Positions 6,846 through 15,157 of a stretch of 17,545 nucleotides of DNA are shown piece after piece (the stretch's first letter is position 1; every line of letters begins with the position of its first letter). Both the position numbers and the translations under genes were made by a program. A model generated the notes under the pieces. That model worked only from the letters and a program-made list of their open reading frames with translations, made no database searches and was not told where the DNA came from. The stretch comes from Pseudomonadota bacterium (lineage in GTDB: Bacteria > Pseudomonadota > Gammaproteobacteria > Burkholderiales > Burkholderiaceae_C), in assembly GCA_023436025.1 (NCBI GenBank), contig JAEZKX010000214.1:1-17545 (forward strand). The letters are read 5' to 3'.

Positions 6846-8411
6846 TCAGCGCGTGACAAATTGCCGCAGCTTCACGCCCGCGGCCAGCAGCGCGAGGAAG
6901 TAGATGGCGCCCGACACCGCCAGCATGCCCGCCATCGCGCCGGCGCGCTTGAAAGGCTCGCCGCGCCACTGCACCCAGGGGAAGTAATGGGCCGCCCACA
7001 AGAGGAAGATGGCCACCAGCGCGGTGCCCGCCAGCACCTGCAGGCCGAACCGCCCCCAGCCCGGGCTGGGCTTGAAGCTGCCCCGGCGCACCAGGCCCAC
7101 CAGCAGCCAGACGGCATTGATCAGCGCGCCGATCCCGATCGACAGCGCCAGCCCGGCATGCTTCAACACCGGCACCAGCACGATGTTCAAGAGCTGCGTG
7201 ATCACCAGGACCACGATGGCGATGCGCACCGGCGTGCGCATGTCGCGGCTGGCGTAGTAGCCCGGCGCCAGCACCTTGATCGCCACCAGCCCCAGCAGGC
7301 CCAGGCCGTAGCCCATGAGCGCATGCGCCACCTGGTAGACGTCGTTGTCGCGGAAGGCGCCATAGTGGTAGAGCGTGGCCACCAGCGGCTCGGCGAACAC
7401 CAGCAGGGCAACCGCCGAAGGCACGGCCAGCAGCACCACCAGCCGCAGACCCCAATCGAGCATGGCCGAATAGCGTTCGGCGTCCTGGCTGGCGCGGGCC
7501 GCCGCCAGCTGCGGCATGAGCACCACCCCCAGGGCCACCCCCAGCATCGCCGTCGGGAATTCCATCAGCCGGTCGGCATAGCCCAGCCAGCTGACGCTGC
7601 CCGGCTGCAGCCAGGAGGCGATCTGCGTGTTGATCAACAGCGAGATCTGCGCCACGCCCACACCCAGCAGCGCCGGCGCCATGGTGCGCAGCACGCCGCG
7701 CATGGCCGGATCGTGCCAGGCGGCGCGCAGGCGCCCCCAACCCAGCCCGACGCGCGGCAGCAGGCCCAGGCGGTGCAGCGCCGGCACCTGCACGGCCAGC
7801 TGCAGCACGCCGCCGGCCATCACCCCCGCCGCCATCGCGTAGATCGGCTCGATGCCCATGCGGCCGAACCAGGGCGCGCCCCAGGCCGCCGCGACGATCA
7901 GGCACAGGTTCAGCAGCACCGGCGTGGCCGCCGGCACGGCGAAGCGCTTCCAGGTGTTGAGGATGCCCGCCGACAGCGCCACCAGCGACATGAAGCCGAT
8001 GTAGGGGAACATCCAGCGGGTCATCAGCACCGCGGCGTCGTAGCTTTGCGGGTCCTGGCGGAAGCCGCTGGCCAGCGCCCAGACCAGCACGGGCGCGCCG
8101 GCCACGCCCAGCACGCAGGTCAGCACCAGGGCCCAGAACAGGATGGTGGCGACGCTGTCGATCATGCGCCGCGTGGCCTCCTCGCCGTCGCGCTCCTTGC
8201 TGTGGGCCAGGGCCGGCACGAAAGCCTGGCTGAAGGCGCCTTCGGCGAACAGCCGGCGGAACAGGTTGGGAATGCGGAAGGCGACGTTGAAGGCGTCGGT
8301 GAAGGCGCTGGCGCCGAAGGCCGCCGCCATGAGGAATTCACGCAGCAGGCCGGTGACCCGGGACGCCAGCGTGAACAAGGAGATGACGGAGGCGGCTTTG
8401 AACAGGGTCAC
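6846..8411 (-). CDS. murJ: Lipid II flippase MurJ (MviN), GTG start
   Basis: Polytopic inner-membrane protein of the MOP superfamily that flips lipid II for peptidoglycan synthesis. It is 521 aa (E. coli 511) with hydrophobic helices throughout, consistent with 14 membrane segments. The N-terminal block with SRVTGLLRE, TDAFNVAFRIPNLFRRLFAEG and SQAFVPALA is highly diagnostic. With the GTG at 8411 as residue 1, R18, R24, D39 and R52 fall exactly at the numbers of the functionally important charged residues of E. coli MurJ, so I chose this start. An in-frame ATG at 8513 would add 34 low-complexity residues overlapping the rpsT promoter. A TAAACT box lies about 10 bases before the GTG, so the message may have little or no leader. 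Divergent from rpsT and followed by the SirB1 gene. Confidence 0.95.
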   Translation of the reverse strand: MTLFKAASVISLFTLASRVTGLLREFLMAAAFGASAFTDAFNVAFRIPNLFRRLFAEGAFSQAFVPALAHSKERDGEEATRRMIDSVATILFWALVLTCVLGVAGAPVLVWALASGFRQDPQSYDAAVLMTRWMFPYIGFMSLVALSAGILNTWKRFAVPAATPVLLNLCLIVAAAWGAPWFGRMGIEPIYAMAAGVMAGGVLQLAVQVPALHRLGLLPRVGLGWGRLRAAWHDPAMRGVLRTMAPALLGVGVAQISLLINTQIASWLQPGSVSWLGYADRLMEFPTAMLGVALGVVLMPQLAAARASQDAERYSAMLDWGLRLVVLLAVPSAVALLVFAEPLVATLYHYGAFRDNDVYQVAHALMGYGLGLLGLVAIKVLAPGYYASRDMRTPVRIAIVVLVITQLLNIVLVPVLKHAGLALSIGIGALINAVWLLVGLVRRGSFKPSPGWGRFGLQVLAGTALVAIFLLWAAHYFPWVQWRGEPFKRAGAMAGMLAVSGAIYFLALLAAGVKLRQFVTR

Positions 8412-8476
8412 GCGGCCGAGTTTAGCCCCCGGGTCGGGCGCTGCGCCCCCACGGCGGCGGGGAGAAGGCGGGCGGC

Positions 8477-8482
8477 TATAAT
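8477..8482 (+). promoter_or_regulatory. Perfect -10 hexamer of the rpsT promoter
   Basis: TATAAT matches the sigma-70 -10 consensus exactly in otherwise GC-rich DNA. Transcription would start near 8489, giving a leader of about 40 bases before the rpsT ATG. No good -35 is visible 17 bp upstream. AAAGGA at 8515-8520 is the likely ribosome-binding site for rpsT. Confidence 0.65.
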
Positions 8483-8529
8483 GGTGGGCTTTGCTGGCAT
8501 CATCCTCAGACACCTAAAGGATTACACAC

Positions 8530-8832
8530 ATGGCCTCTGCCAAACCCAAGAAGAAGAACCCCCGCCTCGCGTCGGGCCGCAAGCGCGCGCGCCAGAACGT
8601 GAAGCTCAACGCAGCCAACACCTCGCTGCGCTCCAAGTACCGCACCGCGGTGAAGAACGTCGAGAAGGCGGTCGCCGCCGGCGACAAGGCCAAGGCGACC
8701 GAACTGTTCGCCAAGGCGCAATCGATCGTGGACACGGTGGCCGACAAGGGCATCTTCCACAAGAACAAGGCGGCGCGCGACAAGAGCCGCCTGTCGGCCA
8801 AGGTCAAGGGCCTGCAGGCCGCCGCAGCCTGA
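8530..8832 (+). CDS. rpsT: 30S ribosomal protein S20
   Basis: Small basic protein of 100 aa that binds 16S rRNA and helps assemble the 30S subunit. It opens with MASAKPKKKNPRLASGRKRA, an Arg/Lys-rich RNA-binding helix, followed by the S20 pattern NTSLRSKYRTAVKNVEKAV and a C-terminal KNKAARDKSRLSAKVKGL segment. It is somewhat longer than the E. coli protein (87 aa), with an alanine tail. It is flanked by a perfect TATAAT box upstream and an intrinsic terminator about 85 bp downstream, so it is a single-gene transcript, as is common for rpsT. Divergence from murJ is a recurrent arrangement in Betaproteobacteria. A small GACGC-ACCA-GCGTC stem-loop (8831-8844) overlaps the stop codon. Confidence 0.98.
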   Translation: MASAKPKKKNPRLASGRKRARQNVKLNAANTSLRSKYRTAVKNVEKAVAAGDKAKATELFAKAQSIVDTVADKGIFHKNKAARDKSRLSAKVKGLQAAAA

Positions 8833-8912
8833 CGCACCAGCGTCGGGTCAGCCCGTGAGTCGCAAGGCCCACGCCGTTTGAACCGGGTGCGCTGCCAGCA
8901 AAGCAAAAAGTG

Positions 8913-8937
8913 AAAAACCGCCTTCGGGCGGTTTTTT
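8913..8937 (+). terminator. Rho-independent terminator after rpsT
   Basis: A CCGCC stem (8918-8922), TTCG tetraloop (8923-8926) and GGCGG (8927-8931) are followed by six T (8932-8937) and preceded by five A (8913-8917). The A and T runs make it work on the opposite strand too, so it may also stop leftward transcripts from the DUF3579 side. Confidence 0.93.
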
Positions 8938-8961
8938 CATGGCCAATCGCACTGCAAGAAG

Positions 8962-9087
8962 GCCGGACAGCCGGACGCAAAAGTCGCCAAGGTTTCGCAA
9001 AGGTCGCAAAAGGACTTCCGACTTTTGTTGGCTGTTCTTTTGCGCCCTTTGCGTAGCTTTCGCGACTTTTGCGTCCGGCTGTCCGGC
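8962..9087. repeat. 126-bp imperfect palindrome with perfect 26-bp outer arms
   Basis: Left arm 8962-8987 and right arm 9062-9087 are exact reverse complements over 26 bp. The similarity continues inward (8988-9015 against 9034-9061) with about 22 of 28 positions matching, leaving a loop of about 18 bases (9016-9033). The arms contain short related units, such as GCAAAAGTCGC (8977-8987) and GCAAAGGTCGC (8997-9007), and an internal GCCGGAC doublet. No open frame or target-site duplication is visible. It fills the gap between the rpsT terminator and the DUF3579 stop codon (9104). The RNA from either strand would fold into a very long hairpin. Most likely a dispersed intergenic palindromic repeat (REP- or MITE-like) or a bidirectional transcript end; the sequence alone cannot tell. 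Confidence 0.85.
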
Positions 9088-9103
9088 GTTCTAAGCTCGC
9101 GGA

Positions 9104-9406
9104 TCAGCCACCCTCGCCCGACTCGGACACCGTCAGTTCGTTGTCCCTGGCGAAGTTCATGACGAAGTCCCAGGCCATGACGTCGTAGTCGCGCAGGGCC
9201 GGGTTGACGATGACGCACTTGACGCCGCCGATGACGGTGGGCACGCACCAGGGCGAATAGCTGAGATGGCTCCCCGGGGCGGCGCCGCCCGGGCGGAATG
9301 GGCTCATCACGCCGGCCAGGCGTTCGGCCCAGTCGCTGGGGCGGAACGTCCTGCCGTCCTTCGTGATGCCCTTGATGAAGACCTTTTTGGCGGTGCTGGA
9401 TCCCAT
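9104..9406 (-). CDS. DUF3579 family protein of unknown function
   Basis: A 100-aa soluble protein that I recognise as the DUF3579 family, small conserved betaproteobacterial proteins without a known role. The typical core is present: FIKGITKDGRTFRPSDWAERLAGVM, followed by SYSPWCVPTVIGGVKCVIV and LRDYDVMAWDFVMNFARDN. There are no membrane helices or signal peptide and no recognisable catalytic motif; one Cys occurs in each of the second-segment strands. An in-frame GTG at 9430 would add eight residues. I prefer the ATG at 9406 because a TAGAAT box at 9440-9435 would start transcription at about 9428, inside the longer version. The gene is divergent from argD-argF, a linkage that recurs in Burkholderiales as far as I recall, which suggests but does not show a connection with arginine metabolism. 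The family assignment is from memory of the motif. Confidence 0.8.
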   Translation of the reverse strand: MGSSTAKKVFIKGITKDGRTFRPSDWAERLAGVMSPFRPGGAAPGSHLSYSPWCVPTVIGGVKCVIVNPALRDYDVMAWDFVMNFARDNELTVSESGEGG

Positions 9407-9434
9407 GGAATCGGCCGTGCTGCGGCGCACAAGT

Positions 9435-9440
9435 ATTCTA
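9435..9440 (-). promoter_or_regulatory. Candidate -10 box for DUF3579
   Basis: TAGAAT on the minus strand, the same hexamer seen at the purM/permease promoter. It lies in an AT-rich pocket and would start transcription about 22 bases before the preferred ATG at 9406. No -35 is evident. Confidence 0.4.
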
Positions 9441-9513
9441 TCTTATATAAGAGTTGACCCAGAAGGACGCATCGCAGTGATGCGGAATTCTCAAGCAAGG
9501 CACGCAATGCGTG
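9441..9513. repeat. Three short palindromes in the argD/DUF3579 spacer
   Basis: TCTTATATAAGA (9441-9452) is a perfect 12-bp palindrome. CGCATC and GATGCG (9468-9473, 9479-9484) flank 5 bp. CACGCA and TGCGTG (9501-9506, 9508-9513) flank one base and end 4 bp before the candidate argD -10 box. Each could be an operator half-site pair; none matches the ArgR box consensus I know. Confidence 0.5.
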
Positions 9514-9517
9514 TGCC

Positions 9518-9523
9518 TACAAT
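9518..9523 (+). promoter_or_regulatory. Candidate -10 box for argD-argF
   Basis: TACAAT differs from the consensus at one base. Transcription would begin near 9530, about 50 bases before the argD ATG. The 17-bp-upstream position has no good -35, and the spacer holds the CACGCA-A-TGCGTG palindrome, a place where a repressor or activator could act. Confidence 0.4.
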
Positions 9524-9578
9524 CGTGCTCCAGCGGCTCACCACATGGAGCCGATTTTCTTTCCCGCTAGAGGATTCC

Positions 9579-10772
9579 ATGGCCCACATCGAGGCGGCAT
9601 CGCCCCACACCATGAACACCTACGGCCGCCTGCCGATCGCGCTGTCGCACGGCCAGGGGGTGTACGTCTGGGACGTCAACGGCAAGCGCTACCTGGACGC
9701 GCTGGCCGGCATCGCGGTCAACACGCTCGGCCACAACCACCCCAAGCTGGTGCCGGCCCTGCAGGACCAGGTGTCGAAGATCATCCACAGCTGCAACTAC
9801 TACCACGTCCCCAACCAGGAGAAGCTGGCGGCCAAGCTGGTCGAGCTGTCCGGCATGGAGAACGTCTTCTTCGGCTCCAGCGGCCTGGAAGCCAACGAGG
9901 GCGCGATCAAGCTGGCGCGCAAGTGGGGCCACGACCGCGGCATCGAGCGCCCGGAGATCGTGGTCTACGAGAAGGCCTTCCACGGCCGCAGCATCGCCAC
10001 CCTGTCGGCCACCGGCAACGAGAAGGTGCAGAAGGGCTTCGGCCCGCTGGTCGAGGGCTTCATCCGCGTGCCGATGAACGATATCGACGCACTGCGCCGC
10101 GCCACCGAGGGCAACAAGAACGTGGTCGCGGTGTTCTTCGAGACCATCCAGGGCGAAGGCGGCATCAACCAGATGCGCATCGACTACCTGCAGAAGGTGC
10201 GCGAGCTGTGCGACCAGAAGAACTGGCTGCTGATGATCGACGAGGTGCAGTGCGGCATGGGCCGAACCGGCAAGTGGTTCGCCCACCAGTGGGCCGGCAT
10301 CCAGCCCGATGTCATGCCCCTGGCCAAGGGCCTGGGCTCGGGCGTGCCGATTGCCGCCCTGGTGGCCGGCAAGAAGGCGGCCGACGTGTTCCAGCCCGGC
10401 AACCACGGCACCACCTTCGGCGGCAACCCGCTGGCCATGCGCGCCGGCGTGGAAACCATCCGCATCATGGAAGAGGACGGCCTGCTGGACAACGCGGCGC
10501 GCGTCGGCGCGCACCTCAAGGGCGCGCTGGCCCGCGAACTGGGCGGCCTCAAGGGCGTGCTCGAGATCCGCGGCCAGGGCCTGATGATCGGCATGGAGCT
10601 GGCCCGCCCCTGCGGCGTGCTGACCGAGCGAGCGGCGCAGGCCGGCCTGCTGATCTCGGTCACCGCCGACACCGTGGTGCGGCTGCTGCCGCCGCTGATC
10701 ATGACCGAGGCCGAGGCCGACGACGTGGTCGCCATCCTCGCGCCGCTGGTGAAGGAGTTCCTCGCGCAATGA
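9579..10772 (+). CDS. argD: Acetylornithine aminotransferase
   Basis: PLP-dependent class III aminotransferase of 397 aa. It converts N-acetylglutamate semialdehyde to N-acetylornithine with glutamate as amino donor, in cytoplasmic arginine synthesis. The PLP lysine is K250 in PLAKGLGSGVPIAAL, and the cofactor-nitrogen aspartate is D221 in MIDEVQCGMGRTG. Other family landmarks are SSGLEANEGAIKLARKW (100-116), HGRSIATLSATGN (135-147), ETIQGEGGIN (188-197) and TTFGGNPLA (278-286). The ATG at 9579 is preceded by AGAGGA at 9569-9574; in-frame codons upstream lack homology and read through the promoter region. The stop overlaps the argF start (ATGA at 10769-10772), which confirms the arginine role over related GABA or ornithine aminotransferases. 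A dual role in lysine synthesis (DapC activity) is known for some ArgD enzymes. Confidence 0.93.
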   Translation: MAHIEAASPHTMNTYGRLPIALSHGQGVYVWDVNGKRYLDALAGIAVNTLGHNHPKLVPALQDQVSKIIHSCNYYHVPNQEKLAAKLVELSGMENVFFGSSGLEANEGAIKLARKWGHDRGIERPEIVVYEKAFHGRSIATLSATGNEKVQKGFGPLVEGFIRVPMNDIDALRRATEGNKNVVAVFFETIQGEGGINQMRIDYLQKVRELCDQKNWLLMIDEVQCGMGRTGKWFAHQWAGIQPDVMPLAKGLGSGVPIAALVAGKKAADVFQPGNHGTTFGGNPLAMRAGVETIRIMEEDGLLDNAARVGAHLKGALARELGGLKGVLEIRGQGLMIGMELARPCGVLTERAAQAGLLISVTADTVVRLLPPLIMTEAEADDVVAILAPLVKEFLAQ

Positions 10773-11692
10773 CGGCCATCCGGCATTTCCTGCAGTTCAC
10801 CGACCTCGCCGCCGACGAGATCCGCTGGATCTTCGAGCGCGCGGCGGTCATCAAGCGCAAGTTCAAGGCGTACGAGAAGTACCACCCGCTGGCCGACCGC
10901 ACGCTGGCCATGATCTTCGAGAAGGCCTCCACGCGCACGCGGGTGAGCTTCGAGGCCGGCATGTACCAGCTCGGGGGCTCGGTGGTGCACCTCACCACCG
11001 GCGACTCGCAGCTGGGGCGCGCCGAGCCCATCGAGGACAGCGCCAAGGTGATCAGCCGCATGGTCGACCTGGTGATGATCCGCACCTTCGGCCAGGACAA
11101 GATCGAGCGCTTCGCCGCGCATTCGCGGGTGCCGGTGATCAACGGCCTGACCAACGAATTCCATCCCTGCCAGATCCTGGCGGACATCTTCACCTACATC
11201 GAGCACCGCGGTTCCATCGAAGGCCGCGTGGTGGCCTGGGTGGGCGACGGCAACAACATGGCCAACACCTGGCTGCAGGCCGCCGAACTGCTGAACTTCA
11301 AGGTGCACCTGAGCACGCCCTCCGGCTACGAGGTCGACCAGGACGTCGCCGGCATCCGCAGCAGCGACAGCTACCGCGTGTTCAAGGATCCGATGGAAGC
11401 CTGCCGCGGCGCCGACCTGGTGACCACCGACGTCTGGACCAGCATGGGCTTCGAGGCCGAGAACGAGCAGCGCCGCCAGGCCTTTGCCGACTGGCGCGTC
11501 GACGCCGAGATGATGAAGGTCGCCAAGCCCGACGCCCTGTTCATGCACTGCCTGCCGGCGCACCGCGGCGAGGAGGTCGAAGCCGAAGTCATCGACGGCC
11601 CGCAGTCCGTGGTGTGGGACGAGGCGGAGAACCGCATGCACGTGCAGAAGGCGCTGATGGAGTACCTGCTGCTGGGGAAGGTGGCGGACTGA
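10769..11692 (+). CDS. argF: Ornithine carbamoyltransferase
   Basis: Forms citrulline from ornithine and carbamoyl phosphate in cytoplasmic arginine synthesis. The 307-aa length is typical. The carbamoyl-phosphate loop is STRTR (54-58), preceded by IFEKA. The HPCQ motif is at 132-135, the ornithine-binding SMGFE at 225-229, and the catalytic HCLP at 260-263, followed by AHRG. These distinguish it from aspartate carbamoyltransferase. It lacks the extra insertions of N-acetylornithine carbamoyltransferases, as far as I can judge by eye. The ATG overlaps the argD stop by four bases, so translation is probably coupled. The downstream neighbour is convergent. Confidence 0.97.
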   Translation: MTAIRHFLQFTDLAADEIRWIFERAAVIKRKFKAYEKYHPLADRTLAMIFEKASTRTRVSFEAGMYQLGGSVVHLTTGDSQLGRAEPIEDSAKVISRMVDLVMIRTFGQDKIERFAAHSRVPVINGLTNEFHPCQILADIFTYIEHRGSIEGRVVAWVGDGNNMANTWLQAAELLNFKVHLSTPSGYEVDQDVAGIRSSDSYRVFKDPMEACRGADLVTTDVWTSMGFEAENEQRRQAFADWRVDAEMMKVAKPDALFMHCLPAHRGEEVEAEVIDGPQSVVWDEAENRMHVQKALMEYLLLGKVAD

Positions 11693-11710
11693 GGGAGCCT
11701 GGGAGGAGGT

Positions 11711-11738
11711 GCGCGGCGCGTGGCGGGGCTCGCCGCGC
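11711..11738. repeat. 8-bp GC-rich inverted repeat after argF
   Basis: GCGCGGCG (11711-11718) and CGCCGCGC (11731-11738) are exact reverse complements around a 12-base loop, 19 bp past the argF stop. It lies in the 148-bp gap before the convergent kinase gene. There is no T-run on either strand, so it could end transcription only with Rho or stabilise the mRNA 3' end. In DNA this GC-rich, chance is a real alternative. Confidence 0.35.
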
Positions 11739-11840
11739 GCGCCCTGCAAGCGGCATCGGGAGCGCCCTGGATGCGGCCGGATCAGGCCTTGCGCGCCGGC
11801 TTCCGTTGTCCTGGCGCCGCCGGGATCGCTGCCGACTCCC

Positions 11841-13534
<1,694 letters not shown>

Positions 13535-13538
<4 letters not shown>

Positions 13539-15046
13539 GTCGTTTTCTTCGCGTCGCCCAGCAGCCGCAGGCCGCCGCGGTAGACCGGCACACCCGTGAG
13601 CACGCCCTCGAAATCGGTGAGTTCCTCCCCCAGTTCCACGCCGCCCGGCGTCAGGCGGAACTCGCGGATGGTCAGCTCGTGGCGGTTGGTGCGGCTCTTG
13701 ACCATGGAGATCGCCTTGAGGAGCTTGCCGCGGCCCTCGAAGAACCGGAACAGCAGGAGGCCGTCGCTGAGGTAGCTCATGTCGACGTCGCTCGACATCT
13801 CACCCACCAGGCCGTGCTGGCCGAGGACCAGGATGGTGACCACGTTCTGGTGGTTCAGGTAGGTCAGCAGCTCGTGCATCTGCAGCATGAGGTGCTTGCC
13901 GCCCGGCATGGCATGCAGGTAGGCGTTGAGGCTGTCGATCACGACGACCCGCGCCTCGTGCTCCTCCACGGCCTGCCGCACCATGTGCGCGAACTCGCCG
14001 GGCGAGACTTCCGCCGGGTCGAGCTGCACCACCTGCAGCCGGCCCTGCGCGATGAAGGGCTGGAGGTCCATGCCCAACGCGCGCGAACGCAGCACCAGCG
14101 TGGCCAGCCCCTCGTCGAACAGGTAGTACACGGCCTTCTCGCCGCGCCGCAGCGCGGCCACCACGCAGGCGACGGCGGTGGTGGTCTTGCCGGCACCCGA
14201 GGGGCCGATGAACAGCGTGTTGCTGCCGTAGGGCAGGCCGCCGCCCATCAGCGCGTCGAGCTTGGGGATGCCGGTGGCGCAGACCTTCGCGTCCGAATCC
14301 ATGCGGTGCTCGGCGGCCACCAGCCGCGGGAACACCGACAGGCCGCCGTTGTCGAGGTTGAAGTCGTGCTCGCCGCCGCGAAAGCGGATGCCGCGCATCT
14401 TCACCACCCGCAGCCGGCGCCGCTCGGGACCGTACTGGTCCACCGCCTGCTCGAGGCTGATGACCCCGTGCGCGATGCTGTGCAATTGCACCTCGCTTTC
14501 CCGCGCGGAGCGGTCGTCGAGCATCAGCACCGTGACATCGCGGCCCAGGAAGAAGTTCTTCAGCGCCAGCACCTGGCGGCGGTAGCGCAGCGGGTTCTGC
14601 GCCAGCAGGCGCATTTCGGACAGGCTGTCGAACACCACGCGCGTGGGCCGCAGGCGGTCGACCGCGTCCATCACGCCGCGCACCGTCTCGCCCAGCTCGA
14701 TCTCGGAGGGGTGCAGGATGGACTGCTCGGACTCGGGGTTGAGGCCTTCGCCGCTGACCAACTCGAAGACCTCCACGCCATCGAGCGACCAGCCGTGCGA
14801 GGCGGCCACGGTGCGCAGTTCCTCGGTCGTTTCCGAGAGCGTCACGTAGACCCCTCTCTCGCCGCGCCGGGCGCCGTCCATGAGGAACTGCAGGCCGAGC
14901 GTGGTCTTGCCCGCGCCGGGGTTGCCCTCGATCAGGTACAGGTGGTTGACCGGCAAGCCGCCGCCCAGCACGTCATCCAGCCCCGGGACGCCGGTGGACA
15001 GGCGGGGCTGGACAGGGAGGTCGGCGGGAGGTTTGGTGGTTCTCAT
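13535..15046 (-). CDS. KaiC-like double-domain RecA-fold ATPase
   Basis: A 503-aa protein of the KaiC family with two RecA-like ATPase domains. Domain 1 has Walker A GNPGAGKTT (41-49), a SETTEE segment (71-76), where the first of the two catalytic glutamates of cyanobacterial CI appears to be Ser, and Walker B RVVFDSLSEM (136-145). Domain 2 has Walker A GPSGAGKTT (281-289), a FDEGLATLV segment with E312, and Walker B RVVVIDSLNAYL (366-377). By hand alignment, the KaiC phosphosites T426, S431 and T432 correspond to S419, S424 and Y425. The length is close to cyanobacterial KaiC (about 519 aa). No kaiA or kaiB is in the window, so an oscillator is not implied. Non-cyanobacterial KaiC relatives have been tied to stress responses and simple timing. 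It is coupled by ATGA overlap to the hybrid kinase. The ATG at 15046 is the first in frame before the conserved start. Confidence 0.93.
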
Positions 15047-15157
15047 CCAGTACAGGCGGCCACAGGACAGCGGCTGCGCTCATGGTACCGGTTGGCCTGG
15101 CGCCCGCCTGTAGGCTCATTCCCACAGCGCCGTGCGCGGCCCGTTGCAGACGCGGCG

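Noticed and set aside
8412..8513. Longer murJ version starting at ATG 8513
   Set aside because: The extra 34 residues are not MurJ-like and cover the rpsT -10 box.
6819..8858. A long rightward open frame antisense to murJ running into rpsT
   Set aside because: Low-complexity His/Gln/Arg-rich translation; murJ and rpsT explain the region fully.
8962..9087. CRISPR array or tRNA in the rpsT-DUF3579 gap
   Set aside because: The repeats are inverted, not regularly spaced direct repeats, and no cloverleaf or CCA end can be drawn.
9407..9430. GTG start of DUF3579 at 9430
   Set aside because: It lies at or before the transcript start implied by the TAGAAT box, and the extra eight residues are not family-like.
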